A stretch of 39,703 nucleotides of DNA, taken from NCBI RefSeq assembly GCF_004348525.1, contig NZ_SMKG01000034.1, forward strand, positions 1 through 39,703, in the 5' to 3' direction. The notes under the pieces were generated by a model, which searched no databases, was not told the DNA's origin, and saw only the letters and a program-made list of their open reading frames with translations. How positions within the stretch are numbered: position 1 is the stretch's first letter; each line of letters opens with the position of its first letter. Both the position numbers and the translations under genes were made by a program. Source of the DNA: Micromonospora sp. 15K316. Lineage in GTDB: Bacteria > Actinomycetota > Actinomycetes > Mycobacteriales > Micromonosporaceae. Shown piece after piece: positions 7,599-15,450 of this stretch.

Positions 7599-8825
7599 TC
7601 AACGTGCGTGGATGGTCAAAAGGGCGGGGCAGCCGGCTCCGGTGGGCGGCCCCGCGCGGCGGGCGTCCGCCACCGCGACCGCCGCCAGCACCCCGGCCGC
7701 CGTGGCGCTAGCGGCCAGCGCCGGGGCGTGCACCAGCAGCGGTGCCGACGCGAGCAGCGCCAGCACGCCGATCCACCGCGACGGCGACACCCGCCCGAAG
7801 ACCTCGTACTCGAATCGGGCCCGTCCGGCCAGGAAGAGCGCCGGTCCGCCGACCACCACCGCCACCCACGCCGGGGGAGGAGCCTCCGTCGGGTGGTCGA
7901 CGACCAACTCGTAGCCGATCGCCACGGCGGCGAGGCCGATCACCATCACCAGGTGGGTCCGCCGCGGACCGGCCGATGCTCGCCGGATGCCGGGACTTGG
8001 TCACCGCCTCGGCGAGGATCTGCCCGGCCCGCTGGATGTAGATGCGCCACAGCACGATCGTGGTCGCCAGCGCCAGCGCGAAGGCGCCGGCGTGCGTGAC
8101 CCCGTATGGTCCCTGCTGTACGCGAACCCGGCCACCAGGATCGTCTCGCCGAGCGCGACGAGGAAGAACTGCTGGTGGCGGTCGGCCAGGTGCTCCCCGG
8201 CGATGTCCCAGCGGGAGATCGTGGACCGGCCGAGCCCGGGCACCGGCCAGCCGAAGCGGGCGGCGAGGTACTCGATCAGCAGCGCGGCCGTCCAGAGCGA
8301 CACCCGCCCGTTGACGGGCAGCAGCGCGCCGACGATCCAGAGCACACCGGTGGCCGCGAAGGTGAGCGTCATCCGCAGCTTGAGCCGCCGGTACTTGTGC
8401 GGGCCGAGCGCGATGAGCAGGGTCAGCGGCCGGGAGAGCTGCGCGACCACGTACGCGGCGGCGAACATCAGGCCGGTCATGGTGAAGGCCTCCGGGATGG
8501 CGACCTCCATCACCATGCTCGCCACCAGCGCCGTGATCACGATCCCCTGCAACCATGCGTGCTGCGGGTCGTACCGGCTGGTGGTCCACGCGGTGCCCTG
8601 CCAGACCGACCAGAGCGCGAGGAGCAGCAGCAGGGTCTTCCCACCGCCGGTGACCGCGCTCCACCCGTGCGCGCCCCCGCCGGGCTCGGTGAGGTCCTCG
8701 AACGCGCGGGCCGAGATCCGGGTGAGCGCGAAGACGTAGACGAGGTCGAAGAAGAGCTCCAGGAACGTCGCCCGGCCCGGGTCCCGGACCGTCGGCATCA
8801 GGCGGCTCTTGCCCCTGGTGGCCAC
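7599..8825 (-). pseudogene. ltrA: LtrA-family membrane protein broken by two compensating frameshifts
   Basis: Low temperature requirement A (LtrA) family multi-helix membrane protein, about 408 codons if repaired. The N-terminal two-thirds reads ELFFDLVYVFALTRIS and HLADRHQQFFLVALGETILV in one frame. The reading then moves to another frame (VTHAGAFALALATTIVLWRI, AEAVTKSRHPASIGRS) and returns to the first frame (MVIGLAAVAIGYELVVDHP). One base is missing near 8100-8103 in a C-run and one extra base lies near 7957-7960, so the net frame is restored; without repair, translation stops at 8001. The likely start is GTG 8825. It is either a real inactivated gene or two homopolymer sequencing errors; the conserved protein in all three parts favours recent change or error. 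Confidence 0.75.
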
Positions 8826-8933
8826 GTCAGCGTCCGTCCTCGATCCACTCCACCTGGCAGTCGTAACACCTCCGGCGGCCCGGCCCGTCGGCAACAAGGA
8901 AACCGCCCCGCCGGCCGTGCTCGCCCGGCCCGC

Positions 8934-10325
8934 TCAGGTCAGGGTGTCCAGCGGCAGGGAGAGCGTGACGGCCTCGGAGAGGAGGTAGAGGCTCTGGTCG
9001 ACCAGGTGCAGGCGCATGGCGACCGGTTGCGGCTCGATCGTCGGCAGCCGCGCGCCGTCCGGGGCGCGGAACCGCCAGAGCCCGCCCTCCTTGGTCTGGG
9101 CGTCGCTGCGGGGGACGAGGATCGTGTTCCGGGCGATGACCGGGGTGGCGGAGCCGAACTGCCGGGGGTGGCGGACCTGCCACCGTAGCGCTCCGGTGGC
9201 CCGGTCCAGCACGAACAACCCGGTCGAGCCGGACACGCAGACGACACCGTCGCCGACGGTGAAGGTGGTGGCGTTCATGCCGAGCAGGTCGGCGGTTTCA
9301 CCCTGAGTGCGGTACGTCCAGCGTGGGCGGCCGGAGGAGAGCTCGAACGCCCTGATCTCGGTGGGCGCGTCGAAGGGCTGCTGGTGGCTGACGTAGAGGG
9401 TGTCCTGGTCGGCGTGGTGCTGGTCGAGCCGGGAGGTGACGAAGGACCAGCGCTGCTCGCCGGTGCCGAGGTCGAACGCCACGACCTCCGTACGGAACGG
9501 GTCGCCCGTTCCGGTCGGGCGCGTCCGCGACCGGTGCCGGCACGCGACGGCGAGGCCCTGCCCGGTGATGATCAGCCAGGCGAGCCGCATGGCGGAGCGC
9601 GGCCCGTCGACGGCCTCACCGGGGGCGCGTGGCCGCCACCGGGCGGCGCCGACGTCCACGTGCCACCGTTCGACGCCGGTCTCCGGATCACGGCAGGACA
9701 GGACGCCTGTCAGGTCGCGGTCCACGGCCTCGACGAGGATGCGGTCGTCGTCCGCGACCGGCCAAAAGAGGCCCATCGAGCTGCCGGGTACGTCGACCGC
9801 CCACCGGATCCTTCCGGTGGCCGCGTCGACGAGGTAGAGAGTCTCCTCCACCTCGGCGGCCACGATGCCGCCCCGGGCGAGACCGGTGGAGAGGGCGATG
9901 TTGCGCAGCACGGTCTGCCGCCACACCTCCCGCCCCTGCGGGTCCACGGCGACCAACAGACCCTTCTGGATCTTGTCGTCGTACCCGCCCGCGATCAGCA
10001 GCCCGGCGGCCTGGAGCAGCGAGCCGTTGGAGGTGACGCCGGTCGCGACGCGCCAGCCGACCGCCCCGGTTTCGCGGTTGAGGGAGGTCAGCGCGCCGGA
10101 CCCGTCGAGCAGGAACAGGTTCGTGGCATCGTGCCGGGGTTCGATGCCGTCCGTGCCGACGGCGGCCTGCCACCGGCCGCTCGACGGGGATTCGACGGGG
10201 GCCGGATCGGTGAACGGGCGGCCGGGCGTCGCGCCGGGCGTGGCGGTACGCGATCGCCAGGCCCACGCCGCGACTCCCGCCCCGCCGCCGGCGACTGCGG
10301 CCAGCAGCAGCGTCCGCCGCCTCAT
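8934..10325 (-). CDS. Exported PQQ-like beta-propeller repeat protein
   Basis: A 463-residue protein. The N-terminus MRRRTLLLAAVAGGGAG resembles a Tat or membrane-anchor signal without a lipobox Cys. The rest is a beta-propeller with at least six blades ending in ATGxxxW-type motifs: LNRETGAVGW, VDAATGRIRW, RDPETGVERW, FDLGTGEQRW, FELSSGRPRW, LDRATGALRW. PQQ-like repeats of this type often scaffold proteins at the envelope and need not bind PQQ. Its start overlaps the stop of the upstream membrane-anchored gene by 4 bases (10322-10325), so the two proteins are made together and may interact. Substrate or partner is unknown. Confidence 0.85.
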   Translation of the reverse strand: MRRRTLLLAAVAGGGAGVAAWAWRSRTATPGATPGRPFTDPAPVESPSSGRWQAAVGTDGIEPRHDATNLFLLDGSGALTSLNRETGAVGWRVATGVTSNGSLLQAAGLLIAGGYDDKIQKGLLVAVDPQGREVWRQTVLRNIALSTGLARGGIVAAEVEETLYLVDAATGRIRWAVDVPGSSMGLFWPVADDDRILVEAVDRDLTGVLSCRDPETGVERWHVDVGAARWRPRAPGEAVDGPRSAMRLAWLIITGQGLAVACRHRSRTRPTGTGDPFRTEVVAFDLGTGEQRWSFVTSRLDQHHADQDTLYVSHQQPFDAPTEIRAFELSSGRPRWTYRTQGETADLLGMNATTFTVGDGVVCVSGSTGLFVLDRATGALRWQVRHPRQFGSATPVIARNTILVPRSDAQTKEGGLWRFRAPDGARLPTIEPQPVAMRLHLVDQSLYLLSEAVTLSLPLDTLT

Positions 10326-11176
10326 CGCGCGGCGAGCGTGCGGTAGGCGCCGAGCAGTGCCGTGAACCCCGGATGCGTCACCGCGTCGGGGCCGGCCGCC
10401 TCGGCGAGCCGGCGCAGTCGCTGCTCCGCGTCGGCGGCGCAGGTACGGATCCTGTCCTGCTCACCCCGCTCTCGCGGCTGTGGCCAGATGTATCCGGTGT
10501 AGGGCTCTTCGTCGGTGGTGGCGAACTCGGTCGCCACCCCGTGGGCCCACAGTGCCTCCCGGCCGCCCTTGGAGACCCCGTAGACCGAGAAACGCCAGAC
10601 GGTCAGAACGTTGGCGCTCAGCTCGGGGCCCATCGTCACCGAGAGGGCGTCGACATCGCGCGGTGCGACCGCGAAGTTCTGCGGATTGGTCCGGCTCCAC
10701 GAGCCGGCCAGATCCGTCGGGAAGCGGAACGAGTAGTTGACGCTGGCACGGACGATGCCACCGCTGGGCCGGCCACAGACCGGAGCCTGCAGGGCCTCGT
10801 GCACGACCAGCTTCACGCCGGTGAGCACCGCGGTCTCCTCCGTCGGGTTGCGCAACGTGACCAGCAGGTGCAGGGCCGGTCGGCTCGCGGCGTCGGCGGC
10901 CGCCGACACCTCCGGGTACGGCGAGACACTCGGTCGACCGTCGGGAGGAACCTCTTCCAACACCGTGACGGCGGTGGATTCCCCGGCGAACTCCGCCTCG
11001 ACCAGTTCGAGGCGCTCGTCCGGAGGCGGTGCCGCCTCCGGGGAGTCCGCGGTGGTCAGCTGCAGCACGCTGAAGACGATGGTGGCGACGAGGCCGACGA
11101 CGGCGGTCACACCGGCGACGGCCTCCCAGGAGACCTTCCGGCGTTCGGCCGGGCGACGCGGTCGAGGGGGCGGCAC
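10322..11176 (-). CDS. Membrane-anchored protein of unknown function, coupled to the propeller gene
   Basis: A 284-residue protein: a short Pro/Arg-rich cytoplasmic end, one transmembrane helix (about 18-42, VAGVTAVVGLVATIVFSVLQL) and a large outer domain that looks like a beta-sandwich (LHLLVTLRNPTEETAVLTGVKLVV) with a helical C-terminus. I do not recognise a family. The start is GTG at 11176, with GAGG 8 nt upstream. It is the first gene of a two-gene unit with the beta-propeller protein (4-base overlap) and is divergent from the LLM oxidoreductase. Confidence 0.75.
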   Translation of the reverse strand: MPPPRPRRPAERRKVSWEAVAGVTAVVGLVATIVFSVLQLTTADSPEAAPPPDERLELVEAEFAGESTAVTVLEEVPPDGRPSVSPYPEVSAAADAASRPALHLLVTLRNPTEETAVLTGVKLVVHEALQAPVCGRPSGGIVRASVNYSFRFPTDLAGSWSRTNPQNFAVAPRDVDALSVTMGPELSANVLTVWRFSVYGVSKGGREALWAHGVATEFATTDEEPYTGYIWPQPRERGEQDRIRTCAADAEQRLRRLAEAAGPDAVTHPGFTALLGAYRTLAAR

Positions 11177-11316
11177 GAGAGCACCTCGGCTTCCGGCAGC
11201 GGCTGTACGGACACCCTACGGAAGGTGAACCTGCCGCCGGCCGCTCTGTCGCGAGCACGACATGCGCCGATGGATCGCCGCGGCCGGCCGGTGCTTGATC
11301 CCGCCGAACGCGGATC

Positions 11317-11352
11317 TTGCTCCGCTACCCGGTTACCGGGCAGTATCGACCG
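11317..11352 (+). promoter_or_regulatory. Candidate leaderless promoter with palindrome in the spacer
   Basis: A -35-like TTGCTC (11317-11322) and -10-like CAGTAT (11341-11346) are 18 nt apart, and the ATG at 11353 is 6 nt after the -10. No ribosome site is present, which suggests a leaderless transcript. The spacer contains the perfect palindrome CCCGGTTACCGGG (11328-11340), well placed for a repressor. Confidence 0.4.
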
Positions 11353-12423
11353 ATGACGACGCGATGGGGCATGACGGTGCCGTTGACCGCAGTTCCGCTC
11401 GCCGACCACGCCGCGGTCTACGCCGCCCTCGACCGGGCCGGCTTCACCGACGTCTGGTCCTCCGAGGTGGCGGGGACCGACGCGTTCACCCCGCTGACGC
11501 TCGCCGCCGTCTGGCAGCCGAGCCTGCGGCTGGGTACGGCCGTGGTGCCGGCCTCCACCCGAGGGCCCGGGCTGCTCGCGATGAGCGCCGCCGCACTCGC
11601 CGAGATCGCGCCCGGCCGTTTCACCCTCGGCATCGGCTCCTCGTCACCGGTTGTCGTCGAGGACTGGAACGCGGTGCCGTTCACCGAGCCCTACCGGCGT
11701 ACCCGGGACGTGCTGCGCTTCCTGCGCGCCGCGCTCGCCGGCGAGACGGTGGACGGCGCCTTCGACACCTTCACCGTGCGCCGGTTCACCCTGGAGCGTC
11801 CACCCGCCGAACCACCGCGGCTGGTGCTCGCCGCGCTGCGCCCCGGCATGCTCCGGCTGGCCGGGGCGGAGGCCGACGGGGTCATCCTCAACTGGCTGGC
11901 CGCCGCCGACGTGCCCCGCGCGCTGGCCGAGTTGGGCGCACCGGGGCCCGGGTTCGAGGTCACCGCCCGGATCTTCGTCTGCCCGACGGAGGACGCCGAG
12001 CACGCCCGGAAGCTGGGCCGCCGGCTGATCACCAGCTACCTCACCGTCCCCGCGTACGCCGCGTTCCACCGCTGGCTGGGCCGGGAGGACGTACTCGGGC
12101 CGATGTGGAAGGCGTGGGCGGAGGGCGACCGGCGCGCGGCCCTCGCCGCCGTGCCGGACGACCTGGTCGATTCGCTCGTGCTGCACGGCTCGCCCGAGCA
12201 GCTCCGGCCGCAGGTGCGGCGGTACGTCGACGCCGGCGTCGAGGTCCCCGTACTCGCGGTGCTGCCGACCCCCGAGCTGGCCTCCGGCGGACCGGCGGTG
12301 CTGGCCGACCTCATCGCCCGGCTCGGGCCGGCGGCGGTCGTGCCCTCGGCCTCCGCACCGGCGGCGGTGCCGGCCTCGATGTCCGGCTCGGGCTCGCCGG
12401 CCGGCGTGGGAGAGGAGAGTTAG
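11353..12423 (+). CDS. LLM-class F420/flavin-dependent oxidoreductase
   Basis: A 356-residue luciferase-like TIM barrel. It has MTVPLTAVPLADHAAVYAALDRAGF, TDVWSSEVAGTDAFTPLTLAA, LRLGTAVVPASTRGPGLLAM, GRFTLGIGSSSPVVVEDWN and GAEADGVILNWLA. Actinobacterial members of this type often use F420; which cofactor is used here cannot be read with certainty. The ATG at 11353 keeps the family-typical start; an upstream frame from 11317 would overlap the promoter. The C-terminal 25 residues are Ala/Ser/Pro-rich. The SDR gene begins on the base after the stop codon, so the two oxidoreductases form an operon. Confidence 0.88.
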   Translation: MTTRWGMTVPLTAVPLADHAAVYAALDRAGFTDVWSSEVAGTDAFTPLTLAAVWQPSLRLGTAVVPASTRGPGLLAMSAAALAEIAPGRFTLGIGSSSPVVVEDWNAVPFTEPYRRTRDVLRFLRAALAGETVDGAFDTFTVRRFTLERPPAEPPRLVLAALRPGMLRLAGAEADGVILNWLAAADVPRALAELGAPGPGFEVTARIFVCPTEDAEHARKLGRRLITSYLTVPAYAAFHRWLGREDVLGPMWKAWAEGDRRAALAAVPDDLVDSLVLHGSPEQLRPQVRRYVDAGVEVPVLAVLPTPELASGGPAVLADLIARLGPAAVVPSASAPAAVPASMSGSGSPAGVGEES

Positions 12424-13215
12424 GTGAATCTGACCGACCGGGTCGTGCTGATCACGGGTGGGGCGGGCGGCATCGGCGCGGCGCTGGCCCGCCGGTTCGC
12501 CGCCGAGGGGGCCGCCGCCGTCGTGGTGGCCGATGTGGACGCCGGGGCGGCCCGCGCGGTCGCCGACGGCATCGGCCCGCTCGCGTACCCGGCGGCGGTC
12601 GACGTCACCGACGAGGAGCAGGTCCGGGCGCTGGTCGCCGACGCCGAGCAGCGGTACGGCCGCATCGACCTCTTCTGCGCGAACGCGGGCGTGACCACCG
12701 GTGGCGGGGTCGAGGTCGACGACGCGGGGTGGGACCGGGCCTGGCGGGTGAACGTGCTCGCGCACGTCTACTCGGCCCGGGCGGTGCTGCCGGGGATGCT
12801 CGCCCGTGGCGGCGGTCACCTGCTGCACACCTGCTCGGCGGCGGGGGTGCTGACCGCGGTGGGCGACGCGCCGTACACGGCGACGAAGCACGCGGCGCTC
12901 GGCTTCGCCGAGTGGCTCTCGATCACCTACCGGGACCGGGGGATCCGGGTCAGCGCGCTCTGCCCGCAGGGGGTGGACACGCCGATGCTCGCCGACGGGT
13001 TGGCCGCCGGTCACCTCGGCGCGCGGGTCGTCGCCGCCTCCGGCGCGGTGCTCACCCCCGACCAGGTCGCCGACGCCGCCGTGGCCGGGCTGGCCGAGGA
13101 GCGTTTCCTGATCCTCCCGCATCCGGAGGTCGCCGGGTACGCCCGTCGCCGCGCCGAGGACCCGGACGGCTGGCAGGCCGGGCTGCGCAAGCTCGTCCGC
13201 CGCCTCACCACCTGA
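12424..13215 (+). CDS. Short-chain dehydrogenase/reductase
   Basis: A 263-residue classical SDR. The cofactor motif is TGGAGGIG (11-18), followed by VVVADVD with an acidic residue that favours NAD(H). It also has NAGV and the catalytic set Ser138, Tyr151 and Lys155 (YTATK). Length is typical. The GTG at 12424 directly follows the TAG of the LLM gene, so the pair is translationally linked and may oxidise or reduce a shared substrate. The substrate is unknown. It is convergent with the DUF1152 gene; no clear terminator is visible between them. Confidence 0.9.
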   Translation: MNLTDRVVLITGGAGGIGAALARRFAAEGAAAVVVADVDAGAARAVADGIGPLAYPAAVDVTDEEQVRALVADAEQRYGRIDLFCANAGVTTGGGVEVDDAGWDRAWRVNVLAHVYSARAVLPGMLARGGGHLLHTCSAAGVLTAVGDAPYTATKHAALGFAEWLSITYRDRGIRVSALCPQGVDTPMLADGLAAGHLGARVVAASGAVLTPDQVADAAVAGLAEERFLILPHPEVAGYARRRAEDPDGWQAGLRKLVRRLTT

Positions 13216-13371
13216 GCCGTACGCGGTGGTCGCGGCCCGGACGGCGGAGACCGACGGTCACCCGCACACCCTCGACCGATACCCCCGGGCTCGTGGCACC
13301 GGAGCCGCAGCCCTTGACCTGCTCCTTCGGCGGCGGCGGCCACCGTTGGTGGGTCTTCGCCGCGGGTGCGT

Positions 13372-14367
13372 TCAGTGGGGATACGCGCGGGGGATGCGGG
13401 CGTGGCGCAGTTCGTCGCGGAACGCTTGGATGCGGGTGATGACCTGTCGCCTGCCGATGGTGTTCTCGATCCGGTCGAGGTAGAGGCACCGCGCGGCGAG
13501 TTTGTCGAGGTCGACTGTGAAGTAGATGGCCATCAGCGGGTTGACGAACAGGTCACCGCCGGTGGTGCGCCTGGTGAACCGGACGTCTCCGAAGGCGCCG
13601 CTGGTGGCGGCGGCGATCTGCCCTTGGACGATGCTCGGCCGGTCCGGGGTGGCGGCCTGCGCGTCGGCGACCGCATCGCGGTACATTGCCGCCTCCCGGC
13701 TGGATCCGGGGATGGAGAGGGCGCCGAGGTAGCCGCCGTCGCGGTCGAGCGCGGCGAGGTTCTCCAGCACCTCGACGTGGTTGACGCCGTCGTAGGCGTC
13801 GATGCCGAAGCCGAGACTGGTCACCAGCTTGATCGGCACGTCCAGCGCGGCCGCGGCGGCCAGGCTGGTGATGTCCTCCACCGGGGTGCCGAGGTCGCTC
13901 TCGTCGCCGCGCAGCAGGATGTCGGTGCCGCCGTCGACCAGCACCACCGCGTCGATGTCGTGTTCTTCGATCAGGTGCCGGTACGCCTCCCGGAGCGTCT
14001 GGACGCCGAGCGGCGGGACGGCGTACACGGTCGGGGGTAGCTCCTGAGCCGCCAGCCACCGGGCGAGCGTCCCTTCGGGGAAGTACCAGTCCGGGCTGGT
14101 GGTCTCCGGCCGCACCGCCGCGACGTGTTCCGCCACCCAGTGCTTTCGGTCGATCATCTCGAGCTGGGAGAAGGAGAGGCTGGCCAGGTGTACCTGTGCG
14201 CCGCCGCGCCACAGGGCGAACGCCAGGGGCAGGCCGGCGTACACGTCGAAACCCCCGCCCGCTCCGGCGATGAGGATGTTCCGGGCCGGGGCCAGCGCGG
14301 CGAAGAGCGGCGGAACGGCCAACGAGAACGCGCCGGGCGCGGCCGGCAGGACGGCGGGGTTCGTCAC
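13372..14367 (-). CDS. DUF1152 domain protein
   Basis: A 331-residue protein. A Rossmann-like N-terminus (NILIAGAGGGFDVYAGLPLAF, about 30-50) is followed by VVLVDGGTDILLRGDESDLGTP (about 142-163), VTSLGFGIDAYDGVNHVEVLENLA and FGDVRFTRRTTGGDLFVNPLMAIYF. These fit the DUF1152 family, which has no established reaction; the Gly-rich loop and the Asp-rich segment suggest a nucleotide or metal-dependent enzyme (inference). The start is GTG at 14367. The gene stands alone, convergent with the SDR gene. Confidence 0.85.
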   Translation of the reverse strand: MTNPAVLPAAPGAFSLAVPPLFAALAPARNILIAGAGGGFDVYAGLPLAFALWRGGAQVHLASLSFSQLEMIDRKHWVAEHVAAVRPETTSPDWYFPEGTLARWLAAQELPPTVYAVPPLGVQTLREAYRHLIEEHDIDAVVLVDGGTDILLRGDESDLGTPVEDITSLAAAAALDVPIKLVTSLGFGIDAYDGVNHVEVLENLAALDRDGGYLGALSIPGSSREAAMYRDAVADAQAATPDRPSIVQGQIAAATSGAFGDVRFTRRTTGGDLFVNPLMAIYFTVDLDKLAARCLYLDRIENTIGRRQVITRIQAFRDELRHARIPRAYPH

Positions 14368-14487
14368 CGCTCAATGATCAGCTACGTCCGCGTGCCGAGA
14401 TCTCGTGGCCCACCGCTGTCGGGGGCGGTCACCGGAGGCGGCGCCGCGACGCGAACGCCGGGTCGTCCGGCCGGGGCGGGGCCGCGG

Positions 14488-14604
14488 TCAGCGTGCCGCA
14501 GGTGGGGTGGGCGGCGGCAGGAACCGTCCGCGCGCCGCGGCCACGACCGACCGTACGGCGATGCCGCCGATCAGCACCGTGATGGCCGCCAGCAACAGGT
14601 ACAC
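14488..14604 (-). CDS. Possible 38-residue single-helix membrane protein
   Basis: In an otherwise empty 330-bp interval, the minus strand encodes a GTG-initiated peptide: one hydrophobic helix (YLLLAAITVLIGGIAV) followed by RSVVAAARGRF and a Pro-rich tail ending PPAAR. The frame is closed upstream by a TGA only 11 codons before this GTG, and there is no clear ribosome site. A helix followed by a basic stop-transfer segment is what a real small membrane protein looks like, but chance cannot be excluded. Confidence 0.33.
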   Translation of the reverse strand: MYLLLAAITVLIGGIAVRSVVAAARGRFLPPPTPPAAR

Positions 14605-14657
14605 GTAGACACGAGGTGCCGGTTTCCCGCCGACCGGTCATGGGCGGATGGCCGATT

Positions 14658-14679
14658 CCGGCCGGCTGTCGCCGGCCGG
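14658..14679. promoter_or_regulatory. 9-bp stem, 4-nt loop hairpin before the NTF2-like gene
   Basis: CCGGCCGGC-TGTC-GCCGGCCGG is a perfect 9-bp stem with a tetraloop. It ends just before an in-frame ATG at 14680 and 18 nt before the preferred ATG at 14698. It may be a terminator for leftward or rightward transcripts, or a structure that limits translation. Confidence 0.4.
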
Positions 14680-14697
14680 ATGGCACCGTGGGTGTCC

Positions 14698-15084
14698 ATG
14701 GACAGGAAACACGTTGCCGGCTGGATCGCCGCCTACGAGCGGGTGTGGCGCACGCCGGGCACGAATACGCTGGTCACGCTCTTCACCGAGGACGCGAGCT
14801 ACCAGCAGGGACCGTACTGGACGCCCGTGGTCGGGCTGCCGGCCATCGGTCGGATGTGGGAGAAGCAGCGCAAGGGCCCCGACGAGGTGTTCCGGATGAC
14901 CAGCGAGATCGTCGCGGTCGACGGCGACACCGCGGTGGCGCGCCTGGAGGTTCACTACGGCGACCCGGTCGACCAGGAGTACCGCGACCTGTGGATCATG
15001 CGGTTCGCCGGGGACGGCCGGTGCCGCTCGTTCGAGGAGTGGCCGTTCTGGCCGGGGCAGCAGCCGGCGAACCCGCCGGACTGA
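14698..15084 (+). CDS. NTF2-like/SnoaL-like domain protein
   Basis: A 128-residue protein with the cone-shaped NTF2 pattern: an N-terminal helix (VAGWIAAYERVWRTPG), LVTLFTEDASYQQGPYWTPVVGLPAIG, then strands (AVARLEVHYGDPVDQEYRDLWIMRF) and a C-terminal FEEWPFWPGQ. Such folds serve as small-molecule isomerases, cyclases or protective domains; no activity can be assigned. ATG 14698 is chosen because similarity begins there; ATG 14680 and GTG 14692 are in-frame alternatives and none has a strong ribosome site. The gene lies downstream of a strong hairpin. Confidence 0.8.
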   Translation: MDRKHVAGWIAAYERVWRTPGTNTLVTLFTEDASYQQGPYWTPVVGLPAIGRMWEKQRKGPDEVFRMTSEIVAVDGDTAVARLEVHYGDPVDQEYRDLWIMRFAGDGRCRSFEEWPFWPGQQPANPPD

Positions 15085-15164
15085 CGCCGACCCGGGAAAC
15101 TGTCGGGTCGGTGGCGCGCTGACAGTTGCGGGAGCGGCGGGCGAAGGACGTCACAAGTCCGGCG

Positions 15165-15383
15165 GTGACCGGTGGCAGGCCGGCGGCGACGGGCCACGTC
15201 GAGCACGGGGTGGGCGGCACCGAGGACGAGCCGGTCAACCTGTGGCGGATCGTCGTGCTGACCGAGTCGGCCGACCCGCGCTACGCGGCCGAGTTCGCCG
15301 AGGCCACCGCGGCCGGCGGGCTGCCCGGCTTCCTCGAGATCTACCTGGCCCGCGACCTCGGCGTCACGCTGCGCCGGCGCTGA
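15165..15383 (+). CDS. Short hypothetical protein, possibly a gene remnant
   Basis: A 72-residue frame (GTG 15165; TTG 15126 is also possible). The second half looks protein-like (NLWRIVVLTESADPRYAAEFAEATAAGG, then LPGFLEIYLARDLGVTL), with amphipathic helices, while the first 30 residues look random. I cannot name a family. It may be the tail of a helical protein, for example a regulator C-terminus, whose front was lost. The stop codon lies inside the first copy of a 19-bp direct repeat. Confidence 0.35.
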   Translation: MTGGRPAATGHVEHGVGGTEDEPVNLWRIVVLTESADPRYAAEFAEATAAGGLPGFLEIYLARDLGVTLRRR

Positions 15384-15418
15384 CGCGCCACCCTCCGCAC
15401 CGGCGCTGACGCGCCACC
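15374..15418. repeat. 19-bp direct repeat spanning a stop codon
   Basis: CCGGCGCTGACGCGCCACC occurs at 15374-15392 and again at 15400-15418, a 26-bp period. Both copies carry the TGA that ends the short frame, so a tandem duplication has copied the stop region. Confidence 0.6.
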
Positions 15419-15427
15419 TCGGGCGTT

Positions 15428-15445
15428 GGCGCGGCCTGCCGCGCC
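15428..15445. terminator. Palindromic terminator between convergent genes
   Basis: GGCGCGGC-CT-GCCGCGCC is a perfect inverted repeat between the rightward short gene (stop 15383) and the leftward MarR-GNAT gene (stop 15451). A hairpin with a 7-bp stem and 4-nt loop is feasible, serving either direction. Confidence 0.4.
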
Positions 15446-15450
15446 GGCGA

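Noticed and set aside
11262..13439. A 725-codon plus-strand open frame
   Set aside because: It is the LLM and SDR genes read in another frame; the low-complexity product has no family pattern.
14125..14697. Upstream part of the frame containing the NTF2-like protein
   Set aside because: It lies antisense to the DUF1152 gene and carries no similarity; the NTF2 fold begins at about 14698.
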